The notes beneath the pieces were generated by a model. The model saw only the letters and a program-made list of their open reading frames with translations. It made no database searches and was not told where the DNA came from. Of a DNA stretch of 64,000 nucleotides, positions 44,204 through 60,226 are shown one piece after another (the first letter of the stretch is position 1; every line of letters starts with the position of its first letter). The translations under genes and the position numbers were made by a program. Source of the DNA: Daphnia pulex (lineage: Eukaryota > Arthropoda > Branchiopoda > Diplostraca > Daphniidae); NCBI RefSeq assembly GCF_021134715.1, contig NC_060023.1, positions 11,532,001-11,596,000 of the forward strand, written 5' to 3'.

Positions 44204-47200
44204 ATGGATTTGCAAGTTACACACAGAGATTTGCCGGGCAATCCTGTACCTTCAACTTCAAATGATGTAGTCGAGAACAACAATTCGGATTCCGAATCAG
44301 GTATTCAACGATTAGAAATTCAAATTTCTTCATTGTTTGTATTTTAACTCATCTATTGTAGAATCAGATGTTGAGAGTGAAAATGAGGAAGAGGTTCAAA
44401 GCTCAGACTCTGACTCTTCCACTGGAAACTCCGCCACTTGTCCAATTTGCCTATTAAAATTTAAGGGCCAAGCCATTGGCTTTCCTGAAGTCTGTGGACA
44501 TCCGTTTTGTCTTGACTGTATTCTTGAGTGGTCAAAGGTAACATTCTAGCACAGAACAAAATACGATAGGATCTGAAATCAAGATGCATGATTTTCCAGA
44601 ATAATTCACTTCATTTTTCTCTTTTAGACTGTCCAAACTTGCCCTAATGATCGTCGTAAGTTTGACAATATTTTAGTGAGACTGGATTTAGATGGTGAAA
44701 TCGTAAGGATAGTTCCTGTGAATGATAATCAGAGCAAAGATGAAGAGGAAGATCCTTTCCCTGATGTTACTGGGTGTCAAGTATGTATTTATATTGGCCT
44801 ACGCATATTTTGTAAGGTGAAAATAATGTGTAACATGTTGTGATAATGTGTCTGGTGTGATATAGGTTTGTCGGAATGTAGACCGAGAAGAAACTATGCT
44901 GCTTTGTGATAGATGTGATCAGGGCTATCATATGGACTGCCTCGATCCACCGTTGGATGAAGTACCAATTGAAGATTGGTTCTGTCCGCAGTGTGATGGT
45001 ACTCAGGCTATTGCGGGTGCAGCTAGGCAAAGGGCTCCTTTGACGTTGCGAGTAAGGAGAACTGTCCAGCGAAATAGGCAGATTGCCTTACGTAACTCGT
45101 CAGTTGCAAAGAAGAAGAAGAAAGGCAAGAAGAGGAAAACTAGGTATCGCAAAAAGACGAAGGGAAGGAAAACCAGAAAATCGAAGAAAGCTGCTGCCAT
45201 ACCTGAGCCTCGTAAAAGATTGGCCGGTTCTTTGGGGATGTATGACAAGGGGACTTGGGGCTCTGCGCAAGTTGAACCTGGTCAGTTCTCCCTGACTGGA
45301 AATCCGAACGCGCTAGACGGTGTCGAGTAAGATCAATTTACACTAAATTAAATGTTATGTTTGCCTTATTAGCGTTGTTCCTTTATTTGCAGTGATGATG
45401 AAGATGAAAGTATCCGAAATCTCATTTCTCCGAAGAAAGAGCCGAAATCCTTGATTGCCATTCTAGCTGAGAGTCGCAAGGCGCAAAAGTCAATTTATTC
45501 ATTCGCACCATCCGTCGCCATGAGTGTTCCAGTGAAATCTTCAGCCCCCAAGTTGAGCAGCAGCAGCACTGGAAATCCAGATCTTCTTGGTAGCATTTTA
45601 GCATCACAAACCCAATTGACTACTTTTGGAAAGACCGAAGTGACTCGTCCGAGACCACGGAATACCAACTCCAATCGAGTATTAGGGGCTATATTGGCCT
45701 CCCAAGCTACTCTCAGCCGTCTTGACGAGACCCTTAATCGCTTGGGGCAACAACATCAAGCTGCTTCCGCTAATAAACCCAAACCAAACCAAGCGCAAAA
45801 ACCTCAGAAAAGTAACAGCACTCATCAAAGTGATTCAACAGATCAAGGCAGTAATTCATCGACAAATCAACAAAGTCGTTCGTCCAAGGAAGAATCTTCA
45901 AATTCTAACAGTACTAATCATGGTAGTACGCGGAGCAACGGTCAACCGAGCGGAGAGACTCTTTCCTCTAATGGAAATGGATTTTCGGGTGGGGATGATG
46001 GCAGCGGTGAAGATCCCAATCGTGATCAAAAGAAGAAGTCCGATCCGGATGATAAGAAAGATGATGTTGACGAAGAAGATGTCGACCTTTACAGTGATAT
46101 TGAATCTATTGAAGAAGAGAATCATCCACCTGAAATTTTGTCCAAAATTGAGGTAAATTTAATTGTCAAAGTATGATTTGAGAATGTTTTTGCATCGATT
46201 TTTATTTAAATAGACAGAGGAAAATCGAATTCCCGAGGAAGAAGATGACGAGAAAGGATTGGTTATCGATGATATTGCTGATGACGCGGAAGACTCCGGT
46301 AGACGTTCAGCGGAATCAAGTAGCGATCCAGCGGATGGCGATTCTGCTAGCAAACTTTCAAACGAAGAGGCGCTTGAAAAGGTGGAAAAAGAAGATGTGG
46401 TAGATGAGGTACGATTGACGCCAGTTTCACAAACTCCGCCGACCGTACATAAATTTCAGCATGGAGGTCTTCCGGTGGCAGCAGCTGCATTGACTTTTGG
46501 CCCAAAAGGAGGTGTGGTTTCTCGGCCACAGCTTCGTCCACGTACAGGGCAAATTGCTCCACCAATGATCAACGACTTAATGAAAGCAAACCTTGTTTCA
46601 TCCATCACATCGGCACTGAAAGAGACTCTTACCTCTGCGCTGCTGGCTCAAACTCAACAAGACTCTTTGGCATGCATGGATGAAGATGAAGCTCTTCCTG
46701 CCCCCACTTATTCTGAAACTAAAGATCCAGTGAAAACGGTTGAACCTGTGGTCAAAATTGAAGAACCGTTGGAAACCACCGAATCTGCTGTATTGGTTTC
46801 TCCGGTGGTTGTGGTTGCCCCAACAGAAGCTGGGCTCAAAAGTGCTGGACGGAGGCAGAAAATGGAAGACATTTTTGGAAGTGACGATGACGATTCCAGG
46901 AGAGAGATCAACCACCTTGAACAGATATCGGATTGTGAAGAGGGCGAATTAGACGAGAGTGAAGCCGATCAAGACGATTCAGATGAAGAACCTCCACCTT
47001 CCACAAACCGGATTGTGCGGATGCTGACTCCTCCCCCTGCCTCGCTGAAGCGACCGCTTGAAAAAAAGGGTCTCAAAGATTGTGAAGAGGGTGAGATTGT
47101 GGACAAGAAAGCTGCCAGCAAAAAGCGTGCCAACGCCAAAAAGAAGAAATCCACCGGTGACGAAGTTATCGTCAAAACGGAAGACTGCGAATTCTTACGG

Positions 47201-50200
47201 TCTGCTGGTATTGGAGGCGAGAGGAAGGTAGAGCTGTCTTTGGAGGACGAAGGTATTCCTTCCACATTCAAAAAGCTGGACAGTGGCAAAACTCGTCATT
47301 ATCGTCATCAAGGTGACATCAAGGTGGTGGAAGGACGTGGCGACGTTAAACCGAAAAAAGAACAAGACACGTCAGACGACAAGAGATCGAAACGGCAAGA
47401 GATTAAGCATTACGACGTCCGGCGTGTGGTGGAGAAAAGATCTCGCAGCGATCGGCATCATTCGTCCTCCAAGTCGGAGCATCGGTCACGTTCGGATTCG
47501 AAATCTAAAAGCCGAGAACATTCGTCCAAGAAGACTAGCAAACCTCGACGTAAACGAACTTCCTCCTCATCGTCGTCGAGTTCTTCTTCTTCCTCATCAT
47601 CTTCGACTTCCCTTTCATCCCTATCACCTGAACGCAAGAAAGGAAAAGAGAATCAACACAAACGGTCGAGATCTTCGTCATCCGATGGGGAGCGAAAGAA
47701 GCGCAAGACCAAGTCGTCGCTCAGGTCCAAAGAGAGAAGCGACGACAAATCATCAACGAAAGAAAAGAAGAAAAAGGGGAAGAAGAAGAAAAAGATCAAA
47801 GACAAACACAAGGATAAGAAATCTCACACAGCTTCGGAAGGGAAAAGAAGTGGCGAATTGGGGGCGCTGGGGGCTGATCCTAATGCAACTTGCGGTGATG
47901 ATATTGAAATACCCAGTAAAGCTGTTTTCGCATCGGGTGACAAGATTGTCGTCAGCCTTCATTTTGGCTCGAGTAGTTCCAGTAAACCCCTGGTTAAAAA
48001 GAAGAAACGAAAGGCCGAATCCAAAGATCCTGTGAGTAGCAGTAAGAAGATGAAAGAAGAAGTTCGATCATCTCCAGAACGGACGGATCGATCCAAAAAG
48101 TCACAACCGCCTCCTCCTTCTACTCCCGTGACAAAAGCTGAGCCGACTGAGAAGGTTCACAAAAAGCCTCATTCTAGCAGCAAACCGGAACCGTCGACAC
48201 CCAGTAAACAAGCAGTGGTGAAACCGCATTTAGAATCCAAATCTCCAGACAAACATTCAACCACACCAGACGGAAGTAAAGGAGTCAGTTGCGCCAAAGA
48301 ACCTACCCAGAAGCCGATGCCGCCAACTCCTAGCCGACGTGGGGAAGAAGGGAGAGACGTCATGCGAGGAAGAGGTCGAGGACGTCCAGCAGGAGGTCGA
48401 CCCATTCGACCTCGATCTAAGCCTGTCTTGATTGACATAGAAACGAGTCGAGAAATTCCGTTGGACGATGCTCGACCTAGCGATGTCATTGTCTTGTCGG
48501 ATTCTGTTGATTCAGATGAAGAACCGCATCTTCCACCCCTGCCACCTCTACCTCCGCCCGCACTGCCATCTCAACAACTTCCCCAGCTTCCTCAAGCTCA
48601 ACATTCAACACCTCAGCCACCTCCTCCCGTACCCCTCACGAAAGGCTCTTCGGCGTTGACTTCCATCAAACCAAAGAGCGGCGGAGGGAAAAATCTTTTG
48701 TTTTCAAAGCATGGAGCAGCGGCCGTCAAATTTTCTTTGGCTTCTAAATCAAATTCCATCAAGAAGCTTAACAATCCGTTGCTTCTGTTGGGTGCCGCCG
48801 AAGAGGAGGAGGAAGAAGAAGAACAGCAGCAGCAACAGTCGACGACATTGGAAACTAGCCCCAGTAAATTGCAGAAAACAACACAAGACAACATCACGGA
48901 TTCGACCGGGAAGATGAAAGAAGATGACAATTTTCTGATGAATCTTCCATTACCAGATGGTCCAGGTCGAGTGGTACATTCTCCTGCCAAGGCAGCGGGC
49001 AACGTCTCTCCTATATTCAGACCAGCCACACCACCGGTCAAAGCAGTTTGTGCATCACCATTGCCTACCTCCACCTACGATCCGTCTCAACCGACTCACA
49101 CTCCTTCCAGTGGAGGTTCAACCCCGTCACGTTCACCCAGTCCTGTGATGGCGTCAGCAAAATTGCTGTCAACTCTGCCTCCTTTGCCACCTCCTCCAAC
49201 ACCGCCCATGATGCCCTCCTTCCCTCTTCCTCATCCTGGGGCCGTGCTGATGCCTCCGATGACATCACTCCCTCCACCACCTCTTCCACCTCCTCCGCTG
49301 CTGACCAGTGCCCCACCTCCTTATGCAGTGCATGCTTCAAACTTGATTTCGGGAGTGTACAACACTTCGTTCCCTCCGCCCAATATCGCTGGATTGCTTC
49401 CTTTGCCTCCTGCAGTGGCCCCGCTACTCAATCAGGTGATGAAGGTGACTTCAACAGCGCCGCCCCAGCTGTCATTTTCAACGTCGATCGCTATCCATGG
49501 AAAACCCGGTCGACCAATGACACCACCATCACCGACGCCCAGTGAGGGAAGTGACATATTTGGTCCGCCGTCTGCGTCTCCATCATCCCCCATGTCTGAT
49601 CATGAACCTCAGCAAAGTCAAGTTACACCTAGCAGTAAACCACGCCAATCGGCCCCATCTCAAATACCGACGTCTTCGGCCAATGCATCCAGTAGCTCAA
49701 GTTTCGACTCCATTTTAAAATCAGCCAGCCATCAACGTGTACGCACCAGCAATCAACGATCGGCGTCGAAACCAACCCCCAAGATTTCGCACTCGAAATC
49801 AGCAGCTAAACCAACGCCCGTCAAATCGGCGCTACCTGCTGGAACGGATCCGTCGGTATCCATTACGACGACTATAGGCCCAGATGGCAATGAAGAATGT
49901 CCCAGTTCGGCGGTCGAACTCCAAGTCAAAGAAAAGGTAAATTTACTAATTTATTATTGCTTACCAATTGAATGTTTTAACAAATTCTTGCTTTGCAGTT
50001 TCTCAAGAAATTAAACCGTCAAGAGAGAGTGGTGGAAGAGGTTCGTTTGGCACTCAAACCATACTACACCAGCAAACGTATTTCCAAGGGCGACTACAAG
50101 GAAATTCTTAGGAAATGTGTTCCCAAGGTAACATCTCCGTTCTTCTGCGCTCAACTTAATATCGAACTAATGTGGTCAATCTTTCTGTTTGCCAGATTTG

Positions 50201-50297
50201 TCATACGAAGAGTGGCGAAATAAATCCCATCAAAATCAAAGAAATGGTCAAAGGTTACGTCAAAAAGTTCCGCTACCAACATAAAAAGGAAGTTTAA
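44204..50297 (+). CDS. Phrf1: PHRF1: PHD and RING finger domain-containing protein
   Basis: PHRF1 is a nuclear RING E3 ligase/PHD reader linked to TGIF turnover and RNA polymerase II CTD binding. The start at 44204 gives [25 protein letters not shown] finger spans two exons ([47 protein letters not shown]). A PHD finger follows ([42 protein letters not shown]; 44865-44995). Then come a Lys/Arg-rich basic block (45100-45190) and a very long exon (about 46213-49935) with acidic, Ser-rich RS-like (poly-Ser near 47560-47620), Lys-rich and Pro-rich stretches. Two short exons give the conserved C-terminal helical module ([57 protein letters not shown]), ending KKEV-TAA. RING, PHD and C-terminal module in this order are diagnostic. 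Confidence 0.93.
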
Positions 50298-54670
<4,373 letters not shown>

Positions 54671-55475
54671 GTTGGGTCTTGGGACTCGTACTTTAGCCAC
54701 AATTCAATTGGAAAACATTAAAAAAATAAAATGAACAGCTTATGATCTATTAATATCAGGACTTTTTTCCCCGTCACGTCAAACTAAATCATAAATGTTG
54801 GTCTAGTGATCCTCGGCCGAATTTGTTTCCTTTATGTTAGATCGTTTTCCCAGCCGACTGTGGTGAAACGGATATTTCCTTCTTTCCCAACTTCATGTAT
54901 TTGTTTATTTTTCTTTCAGCAGAAAATTTCTCGCCACATCTTGAATGTCGATGCTGAATAACTTTACCTTATATCCACTTTAAGAAAACAAATAAAACCG
55001 TTTCATTAGTTCATTACGGTATGTCTATATGCGGCACCCCAGACCCAACTAACCTTTTTAGGATATTGCAAGGCATCCAGGAAATTGAAAAGGCGAATTT
55101 TGTCACAGTAATTTTCCGGAACAAATAAATTACATGGTATAAAATTTAAGATACACAATTTTATTAATTTAATTGATCTGTTTAACCAGCTTCCAGGTAA
55201 AACTAGAACAAGTCCATCCCACTTAGAATAGCAGCCAGTGTCTTATCAAGCGTGATATTTGAGTAAGTAATCAATAGAGTTAATGTGGTTAATTGGTGTA
55301 CGCTTCAATTATAGATTCGGAGTTACTTATGCAGCAGAGGTCTTAGGGTAATAATTTGTTTTGCCAAGTTGCCATAGTGATCCTTGTTATAAAAGCAGCA
55401 GTTTTCTCTAGAATTTAACAAAGTTCGGCCTGCGTTGATCCGAGTCCGACTTTGATCTCTTCGTAGGTAGACGGA
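54671..55475. other. Hsp110 3' UTR and gustatory receptor upstream region
   Basis: No coding signal. AATAAA signals occur near 54726 and 54990 and likely end the Hsp110 transcript. Confidence 0.5.
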
Positions 55476-56862
55476 ATGAACGAAGAAAATCTTGAGTGGG
55501 GTTGGAAGCCCATATTAATAGCTATGCGCTTCATCGGTTTTGATTTGAGAGATCCTTTAGTTTCTCCTAACAACAGTTGGTTTAATTTTTATTCTTTGCT
55601 ATGTCTTGTGTACACTGCATTTTGGCACGTATTCGATTGTGTCGACACCACAAAGTTTTTCATGAGGGTGGTGGACTCGGATCCTCCTTCGAACATATCA
55701 TTAGTCGTTATCACGAACGTTATGGTTGACACCTACAACAATGCGTTTCATTCCGTTGGAATCCAACTAACTGTTCATTTTATGGCTCGCTCTAATTGGA
55801 AGGAAATGTGGCAGGTTGTTCAGCGCATCGGAAGAAGATTCGATTTTAAATTCTATGTACATTTAAGGATAGTTTCATCATCAGCTGTAGTTGCCGTCAT
55901 AGTGATAGTAATAGAATTATAATTTTAAAAGTGCAATAATCAATTTATGTCACATTGTTATCAACAGGAACTATACCTTTTGGCATCAGGAATAGTTTAC
56001 ACTGCTTTAAGCCCTCATCTTACCTTTATCCTACATGGAAAACTCTTTGCATTAATTTTGGCGGAAATCTACAGAATTTGTGGATCCAGTTTGTTTATTG
56101 TTTGCGCCCTTAGTGCTTCAGATGTGTTTAGTCAACTGAAAAATGAAATTGATGAAGCAAGTCGGTATTTGAATCCTCCTGATGCTTCATCTATTCTTAA
56201 ATGGAAACATACTCACGCATTGGCTTGCGTGTACGTTGACTCGATTAACCGTTGCTTCGGACCAATTCTTCTGATCGACATTTGTTGCATCTTCCTGCGG
56301 ATGATTAATTCAGTTTTCCAAGTCTCTGTAGGATTAAACGTACACAAATCCAGGTCAAGCATTTATCATACCTTGTACTCATTAGAGCTTTTTTTCCAAT
56401 TTTGGATCGTTTGTATCGTCGCCAGCAGACTTCAAATAAAGGTATGCCGTATTTTTTTTAAATTAATTACTTATCCTAAATTAAATTTTATAGGCAACGA
56501 ATATTATACAAACAATCCGCAAGCTACCAACCGCAACTCTTGAGACACAACGACTGGTGAATGGAATAAATATTTTGTCAAAACGAAACATATGGTTTTG
56601 ATTTATTAATAATAATGTGTTTCTCAATTCTCCTTAGACAGGAACTCTTCTTATTCAGGTGCATCATTCTGCGCCTTCCATATCCGCGTATGGACTGGTA
56701 AAAATTAACCACAAACTTGTACTAAAGGTGACTAAATTAGGGTGTTACAAAGAAAAATTTCTGAATAGTATTTTGTTCCACATGCAGCTGATTGGTACAA
56801 CTTTTAGTTACTTCATTATAATCAATCAATTTTATTTACTGGAGGATCCATTACAACAATAG
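55476..56862 (+). CDS. gustatory-receptor-family chemoreceptor
   Basis: This is an insect-type seven-transmembrane Gr/Or superfamily protein, a ligand-gated channel of chemosensory cells. Exon 1 (55476 to about 55909) gives MNEENLEWGWKPILIAMRFI, then several hydrophobic segments. Exon 2 (55968-56441) carries membrane segments (YLLASGIVYTALSPHLTFI, LFALILAEIYRICGSSLFIV) and the intracellular loop (FSQLKNEIDEAS). Exon 3 starts at 56495 (ATNIIQTIRKLPTATLETQR). Exon 4 (about 56638-56727) gives SAPSISAYGLVKINHKLV, the usual position of the SA-GFF-type motif. Exon 5 (56788-56862) gives GTTFSYFIIINQF, a close variant of the C-terminal Gr signature TYhhhhhQF, then LLEDPLQQ-TAG. The short terminal exons are typical of Grs. 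The exon 3/4 join is the least certain: a GTGAAT donor after CGACTG is preferred. Confidence 0.8.
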
Positions 56863-57039
56863 ATAATGTATGTGCTTTTAAGTTTTAACTTCTTAGCATC
56901 ACTGTAACAATTACTTCACTGATGTGAATTAAAGCTGTTAGCTACTTGGTTTTTAAAAAGAAATTTTTATTTGCTTTTGTTTTCCCATGCTTATTTAGAT
57001 GCATGGGGAAAATCAAACTACCCCCCGTATTTTGATTCA

Positions 57040-57450
57040 AAGACGGAAATGATGGCTCTAGATTTTCCACACATTCACCTTTGGATTAATGATTCGAATC
57101 TTGCATTTACCAGAGCTTGCATTACGAAGCAAATCGTAACGTAGGGGAACTTTGTGTGGAAGAATTTGTACCATGGCGTTTGTGGGGTTGAGGGGGGTAT
57201 AGGTTCCTGACAAGGTAATTCCTTTTCGTAGCCATGGAAAGGGGGAAAGGCAAATTTTCCGGTACAGCTAAGCAGCTAAAACAAATTTTCCGAAGGGATC
57301 CAGGGCGAGGCATTTTGGGACGGGGACGAATGAAACTCGCCTGTAAAGTTCCTTTTTTTTAAAAAAATGATTGTGGAGTGGAAATCGGCATCGAGCTTCA
57401 TAAATGCAACCCCGCATTTTAATAAGTTCGTCTGCAGTAAGTAACATGGT
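57040..57450 (-). other. open coding-like fragments, unrecognised
   Basis: The minus strand shows protein-like segments in shifting frames (ADELIKMRGCIYEARCRFP, VSFVPVPKCLALDPFGKF, MVQILPHKVPLRYDLLRNA) interrupted by a stop near 57277 and frame changes. It could be a decayed gene or retroelement fragment. I cannot assign a family. Confidence 0.25.
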
Positions 57451-57549
57451 CATTCCTTATCAGTTTTTCATTTATTTTTGAACTTTCTACTATTTGTGTA
57501 TTCTTTAAGTTAATATAGCATTTTCTGGATATTTTAACGAAATTTCTAA

Positions 57550-57850
57550 ATTTCTCCTGTCAGTTTCTTGAATATTTGGATCATGACCAACATGGGCGCA
57601 ATCGCAAATACTGCATTGCAAAAAACATCCTTGTCGAAGAAAATGGCAGCCAGGAAGAAACTGACGGTGATGTACAAACTATTGGCCGATTGGTGTCAAA
57701 GACCATAAAATGTGGCACTACTCATGGAGCTCCATCAGCTTGAACAGTTGCTTTCAATTTTGGCCATGACAGAATTAAAATTAGCCCATCGTTGAGACTT
57801 GAGAGCAATATTATCAGAGGCATGCAAGAAGTATTGAGGCGGGTGGCTCC
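57550..57850 (-). pseudogene. decayed fragment, possibly of a chemoreceptor or other membrane protein
   Basis: The minus strand reads protein-like stretches in two frames: SQRWANFNSVMAKIESN, then after stops and a frame change SANSLYITVSFFLAAIFFD, continuing with a hydrophobic segment (NAVFAIAPMLVMIQIFKKL). The hydrophobic pattern and the position next to an intact Gr suggest a receptor relic, but similarity is not demonstrated. Stops and frameshifts make it non-functional as read. Confidence 0.3.
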
Positions 57851-58007
57851 CATTTTGACAAACACCTAGATGACAAACACACATAACAAATGTAAAGGTA
57901 CTTTCAAGTAACTACCTGTTTTTTTCAAAAAAATGCAATAATTTATTAATAGCCAATAATCGTTATAATCTTTTAACATTGTAGATTTCAACCTGCAGAC
58001 GGGCCGG

Positions 58008-58150
58008 CCAGTTTGCATATCCTTCAAGCTTGAAGGTCGAGGGAAACATTGTGTAAAACTGTCAATGCGGCGGTGTAGAGGTTGGGTGAGAACTGGACGT
58101 GTTTCATCATTATCATGCAGGTACAATAGCCGCAAGGCTCAGCCATTTGA
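58008..58150 (+). repeat. tandem upstream module, copy 1
   Basis: First of three diverged copies of a promoter-side unit of the Tyr/Thr-rich family. Shared landmarks are TTTGCATATCCTTCAAGCTTGA (read here in two parts), AAACTGTCAATGCGG, TGTAGAGGTTGGGTGAG, and ATAGCCGCAAGG. Copies 2 and 3 are at 58215-58395 and 59157-59345. No start codon or family exon follows this first copy, so it looks like an orphan. Confidence 0.75.
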
Positions 58151-58214
58151 TATTCATTTTGATTTTGGTTTTTGTAGACCCATCCCCATCAACGTCAACC
58201 TAAAGAAGGAAAGG

Positions 58215-58395
58215 CTAGTTTGCATTTCCTTCACTTTCGAAGGTCAAGGAGATCATTACGTAAAACTGTCAATGCGGTGGTGTAGAGGTTGGGTGAGGAC
58301 GACACGTGTAACATCATTATCAAGTAGGTAAAATAGCCGCAAGGTTTAAGATATGGGTCAGGGTGAGAAAAAGTCGTATAAAAGGAGAGAGAAAA
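58215..58395 (+). promoter_or_regulatory. tandem upstream module, copy 2, with TATA box
   Basis: Shares CTGTCAATGCGGTGGTGTAG and GGTTGGGTGAG with the other copies and adds GTCAGGGTGAGAAAAAGTCG followed by GTATAAAAGG at about 58376, a strong TATA box. A transcription start near 58405 and the ATG at 58497 would give a leader of about 90 nt. Confidence 0.65.
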
Positions 58396-58496
58396 GTCGA
58401 CAAGGATCAGTCGAACGAGTATCTCCGACACGGTAACAACTTCAGCGCACTATTGGTCACCAGCTGCATTCTTCATCGTATCATCAGTTCGCAATC

Positions 58497-58780
58497 ATGG
58501 GTAAATATTCTGTTACTTCTGTTATTTAGTATCAATTTCTATTGTTTTTAGTCAGTAATTTTTGAATATTAATGTTCAAATTATTTATTGTCTAGTAAAC
58601 TATGGCGTTGTTCTGCTGTTGGGTGTTGAATCGCTGACGGTTGGGTCGACCACTGGTGTACCGATGTCTCCTGGTCCTGTGTATGGTGGATATCAAAGCA
58701 CAACATTGCTGTCTTAATACTCATCATCAACCAATGCTGCTCCAGCTTACACCACCAAGGCTTCAGACAAGTTGCATTAA
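58497..58780 (+). pseudogene. Tyr/Thr-rich secreted protein family, copy A (early stop)
   Basis: A 4-nt first coding exon (ATGG, 58497-58500) is followed by GTAAAT. The acceptor TCTAG at 58595 opens exon 2, giving MVNYGVVLLLGVESLTVGST, a signal-peptide-like start, and TGVPMSPGPVYGGYQST. A TAA at 58715-58717 stops it after 41 residues, at the place where copy D has a Tyr codon (TCT-TAA here, TCT-TAC in D). The frame stays open after the stop and still reads family-like residues (NAAPAYTTKASDK) up to a TAA at about 58778. It is either a pseudogene or a truncated short secreted peptide. Confidence 0.6.
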
Positions 58781-58956
58781 AGGAGAGAAAAGCCTTTTCC
58801 GACACGACAACAACTTCCGCGCACAATTTGTCACCAACTGCCTTCTTCATCGTATAAAGCGGTAAATTTCAGTTTTCTACATGGAATTGTGTATCAACTC
58901 TCCTTTTTTAAATAATGTCTGTTGCATAATTATGTTCCTATAATTTATTGTATAGT

Positions 58957-59125
58957 AAACTGTGGCGTCGTGCTGCTGTTGGTTGTTGTCCTGAAATACT
59001 ACACCACCGAGGCTTCAAAGTATTACACTACAATTTATGCTGCTGCGAGATGCATCACTAAAGAGCCCGAGTACTACATCCTGATTCCATTCGTATTAAG
59101 CCACAACCATTTGGTATTAATTTGA
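58957..59125 (+). pseudogene. Tyr/Thr-rich family, copy B (5' end degraded)
   Basis: After a TATAG acceptor, the conserved exon-2 start (VNCGVVLLLVVVL) runs straight into repeat residues (KYYTTEASKYYTTIYAAARC, TKEPEYYI) and stops at a TGA at 59123-59125. The expected ATGG exon upstream is degraded (the region 58780-58862 resembles the leader of copies A and C but lacks an ATGG followed by a donor). It is probably non-functional. Confidence 0.6.
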
Positions 59126-59156
59126 TATTGTTTGTTGTATACCCACCCCCAGCAAC

Positions 59157-59345
59157 GTCCAATATGCATGTCCTTCACGCTTGAAGGTCGCGGAGATCAT
59201 TACGTAAATCTGTCAATGCGGTGGTGTAAGGTTGGGTGAGAACAGAAAGTGTTTGCTTTATTATCGAGCAAGTTTAATAGGGGCGTAAGGCTTAAGAGAG
59301 GGGTCAGGGTGAGAAAAAGTCGTATAAATGGCAAGAGAAAAGTCG
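59157..59345 (+). promoter_or_regulatory. tandem upstream module, copy 3, with TATA-like box
   Basis: Shares ATCTGTCAATGCGGTGGTGT, GGTCAGGGTGAGAAAAAGTC and GTATAAATGG (about 59321) with copy 2. It precedes copy C at the same spacing as copy 2 precedes copy A. Confidence 0.65.
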
Positions 59346-59442
59346 ATAGGGATCAGTCGAGTGAGTATCTCCATCACGGCAACAACTGCAGCCCACTATT
59401 TGTCACCAACTTCCTTCTTCATTGTACAACCAGTTCGCAATC

Positions 59443-60120
59443 ATGGGCAAAAATTCATCTTTATTTCGAGTCGTGAATCAATTTTGTCTTGTTTTCAGTT
59501 TATATTAGTAGTTATGAGTTTATATTCGATAATGTTCAAATCGTTTATATTGTTTAGTTCACTCTGGCGCCGTGCTGCTGTTTGGTGTCTTATCGTTGAA
59601 GGTTGGGTCGACCACGGGTTTACTGATGTCTTCTGGTCATCGTGGAGACTAAGCAACAGCAGCGAAAGAATACTACACCACGCCGCCGCCTTCGAAACAT
59701 CTACTTACAACACCGAGGCCCCCAAGTGCTACACCACCAAGGCTCAAGAGTTACGCTACAAATTACGCTGCCCCGAGTTACATCACCAAAGCGCCTGAGT
59801 ACTACATCCCCGAGGCACTACAACTGAGGCGGTGAAGTACTACGTAGCCTAGGCTTACAACACAGCAGCTGCTCCTTCATACTACGTTGAACTGAAATAC
59901 TACACCAAGGCTGCAGTTAACTACACCACAACCTACGCTACACCTAGCTACTATGACGAAGCCCCCAACTACTACACCGAAGAGGCCACATGTTACACAT
60001 CAACGTACAGTGCCCCAGTTTACTACACCGAGGAACCCAAGTATTACTCTGCTCCAAGCTACTACCAAACTGAGGCTCCTGTTTACCAAGGCCACCGAGT
60101 ATTATACTACAACCAAACGG
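59443..60120 (+). pseudogene. Tyr/Thr-rich family, copy C (stops and frameshifts)
   Basis: The ATGG micro-exon (59443-59446) is present, but the donor is GC instead of GT. Exon 2 begins at 59558 (HSGAVLLFGVLSLKVGSTTG), hits TAA after RGD, and then continues family residues across at least three frame changes (KEYYTTPPPSK; TYNTEAPKCYTTKAQE; SYATNYAAPSYITKAPEYY; TTEAVKYYVA). After another stop the last part reads well (AAAPSYYVELKYYTKAAVNY, TTTYATPSYYDEAPNYYTEE, EEPKYYSAPSYYQTEAPVY). It is clearly a decayed gene. Confidence 0.7.
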
Positions 60121-60226
60121 TAAATATTGTTTCAACATGGAGTTTTGTATCACTTAATTATTTTTTTCTCTTTGTTAATATGACATTTCATATTGAAAAT
60201 TGATGTTCATATTTTGTACCGTCTAG

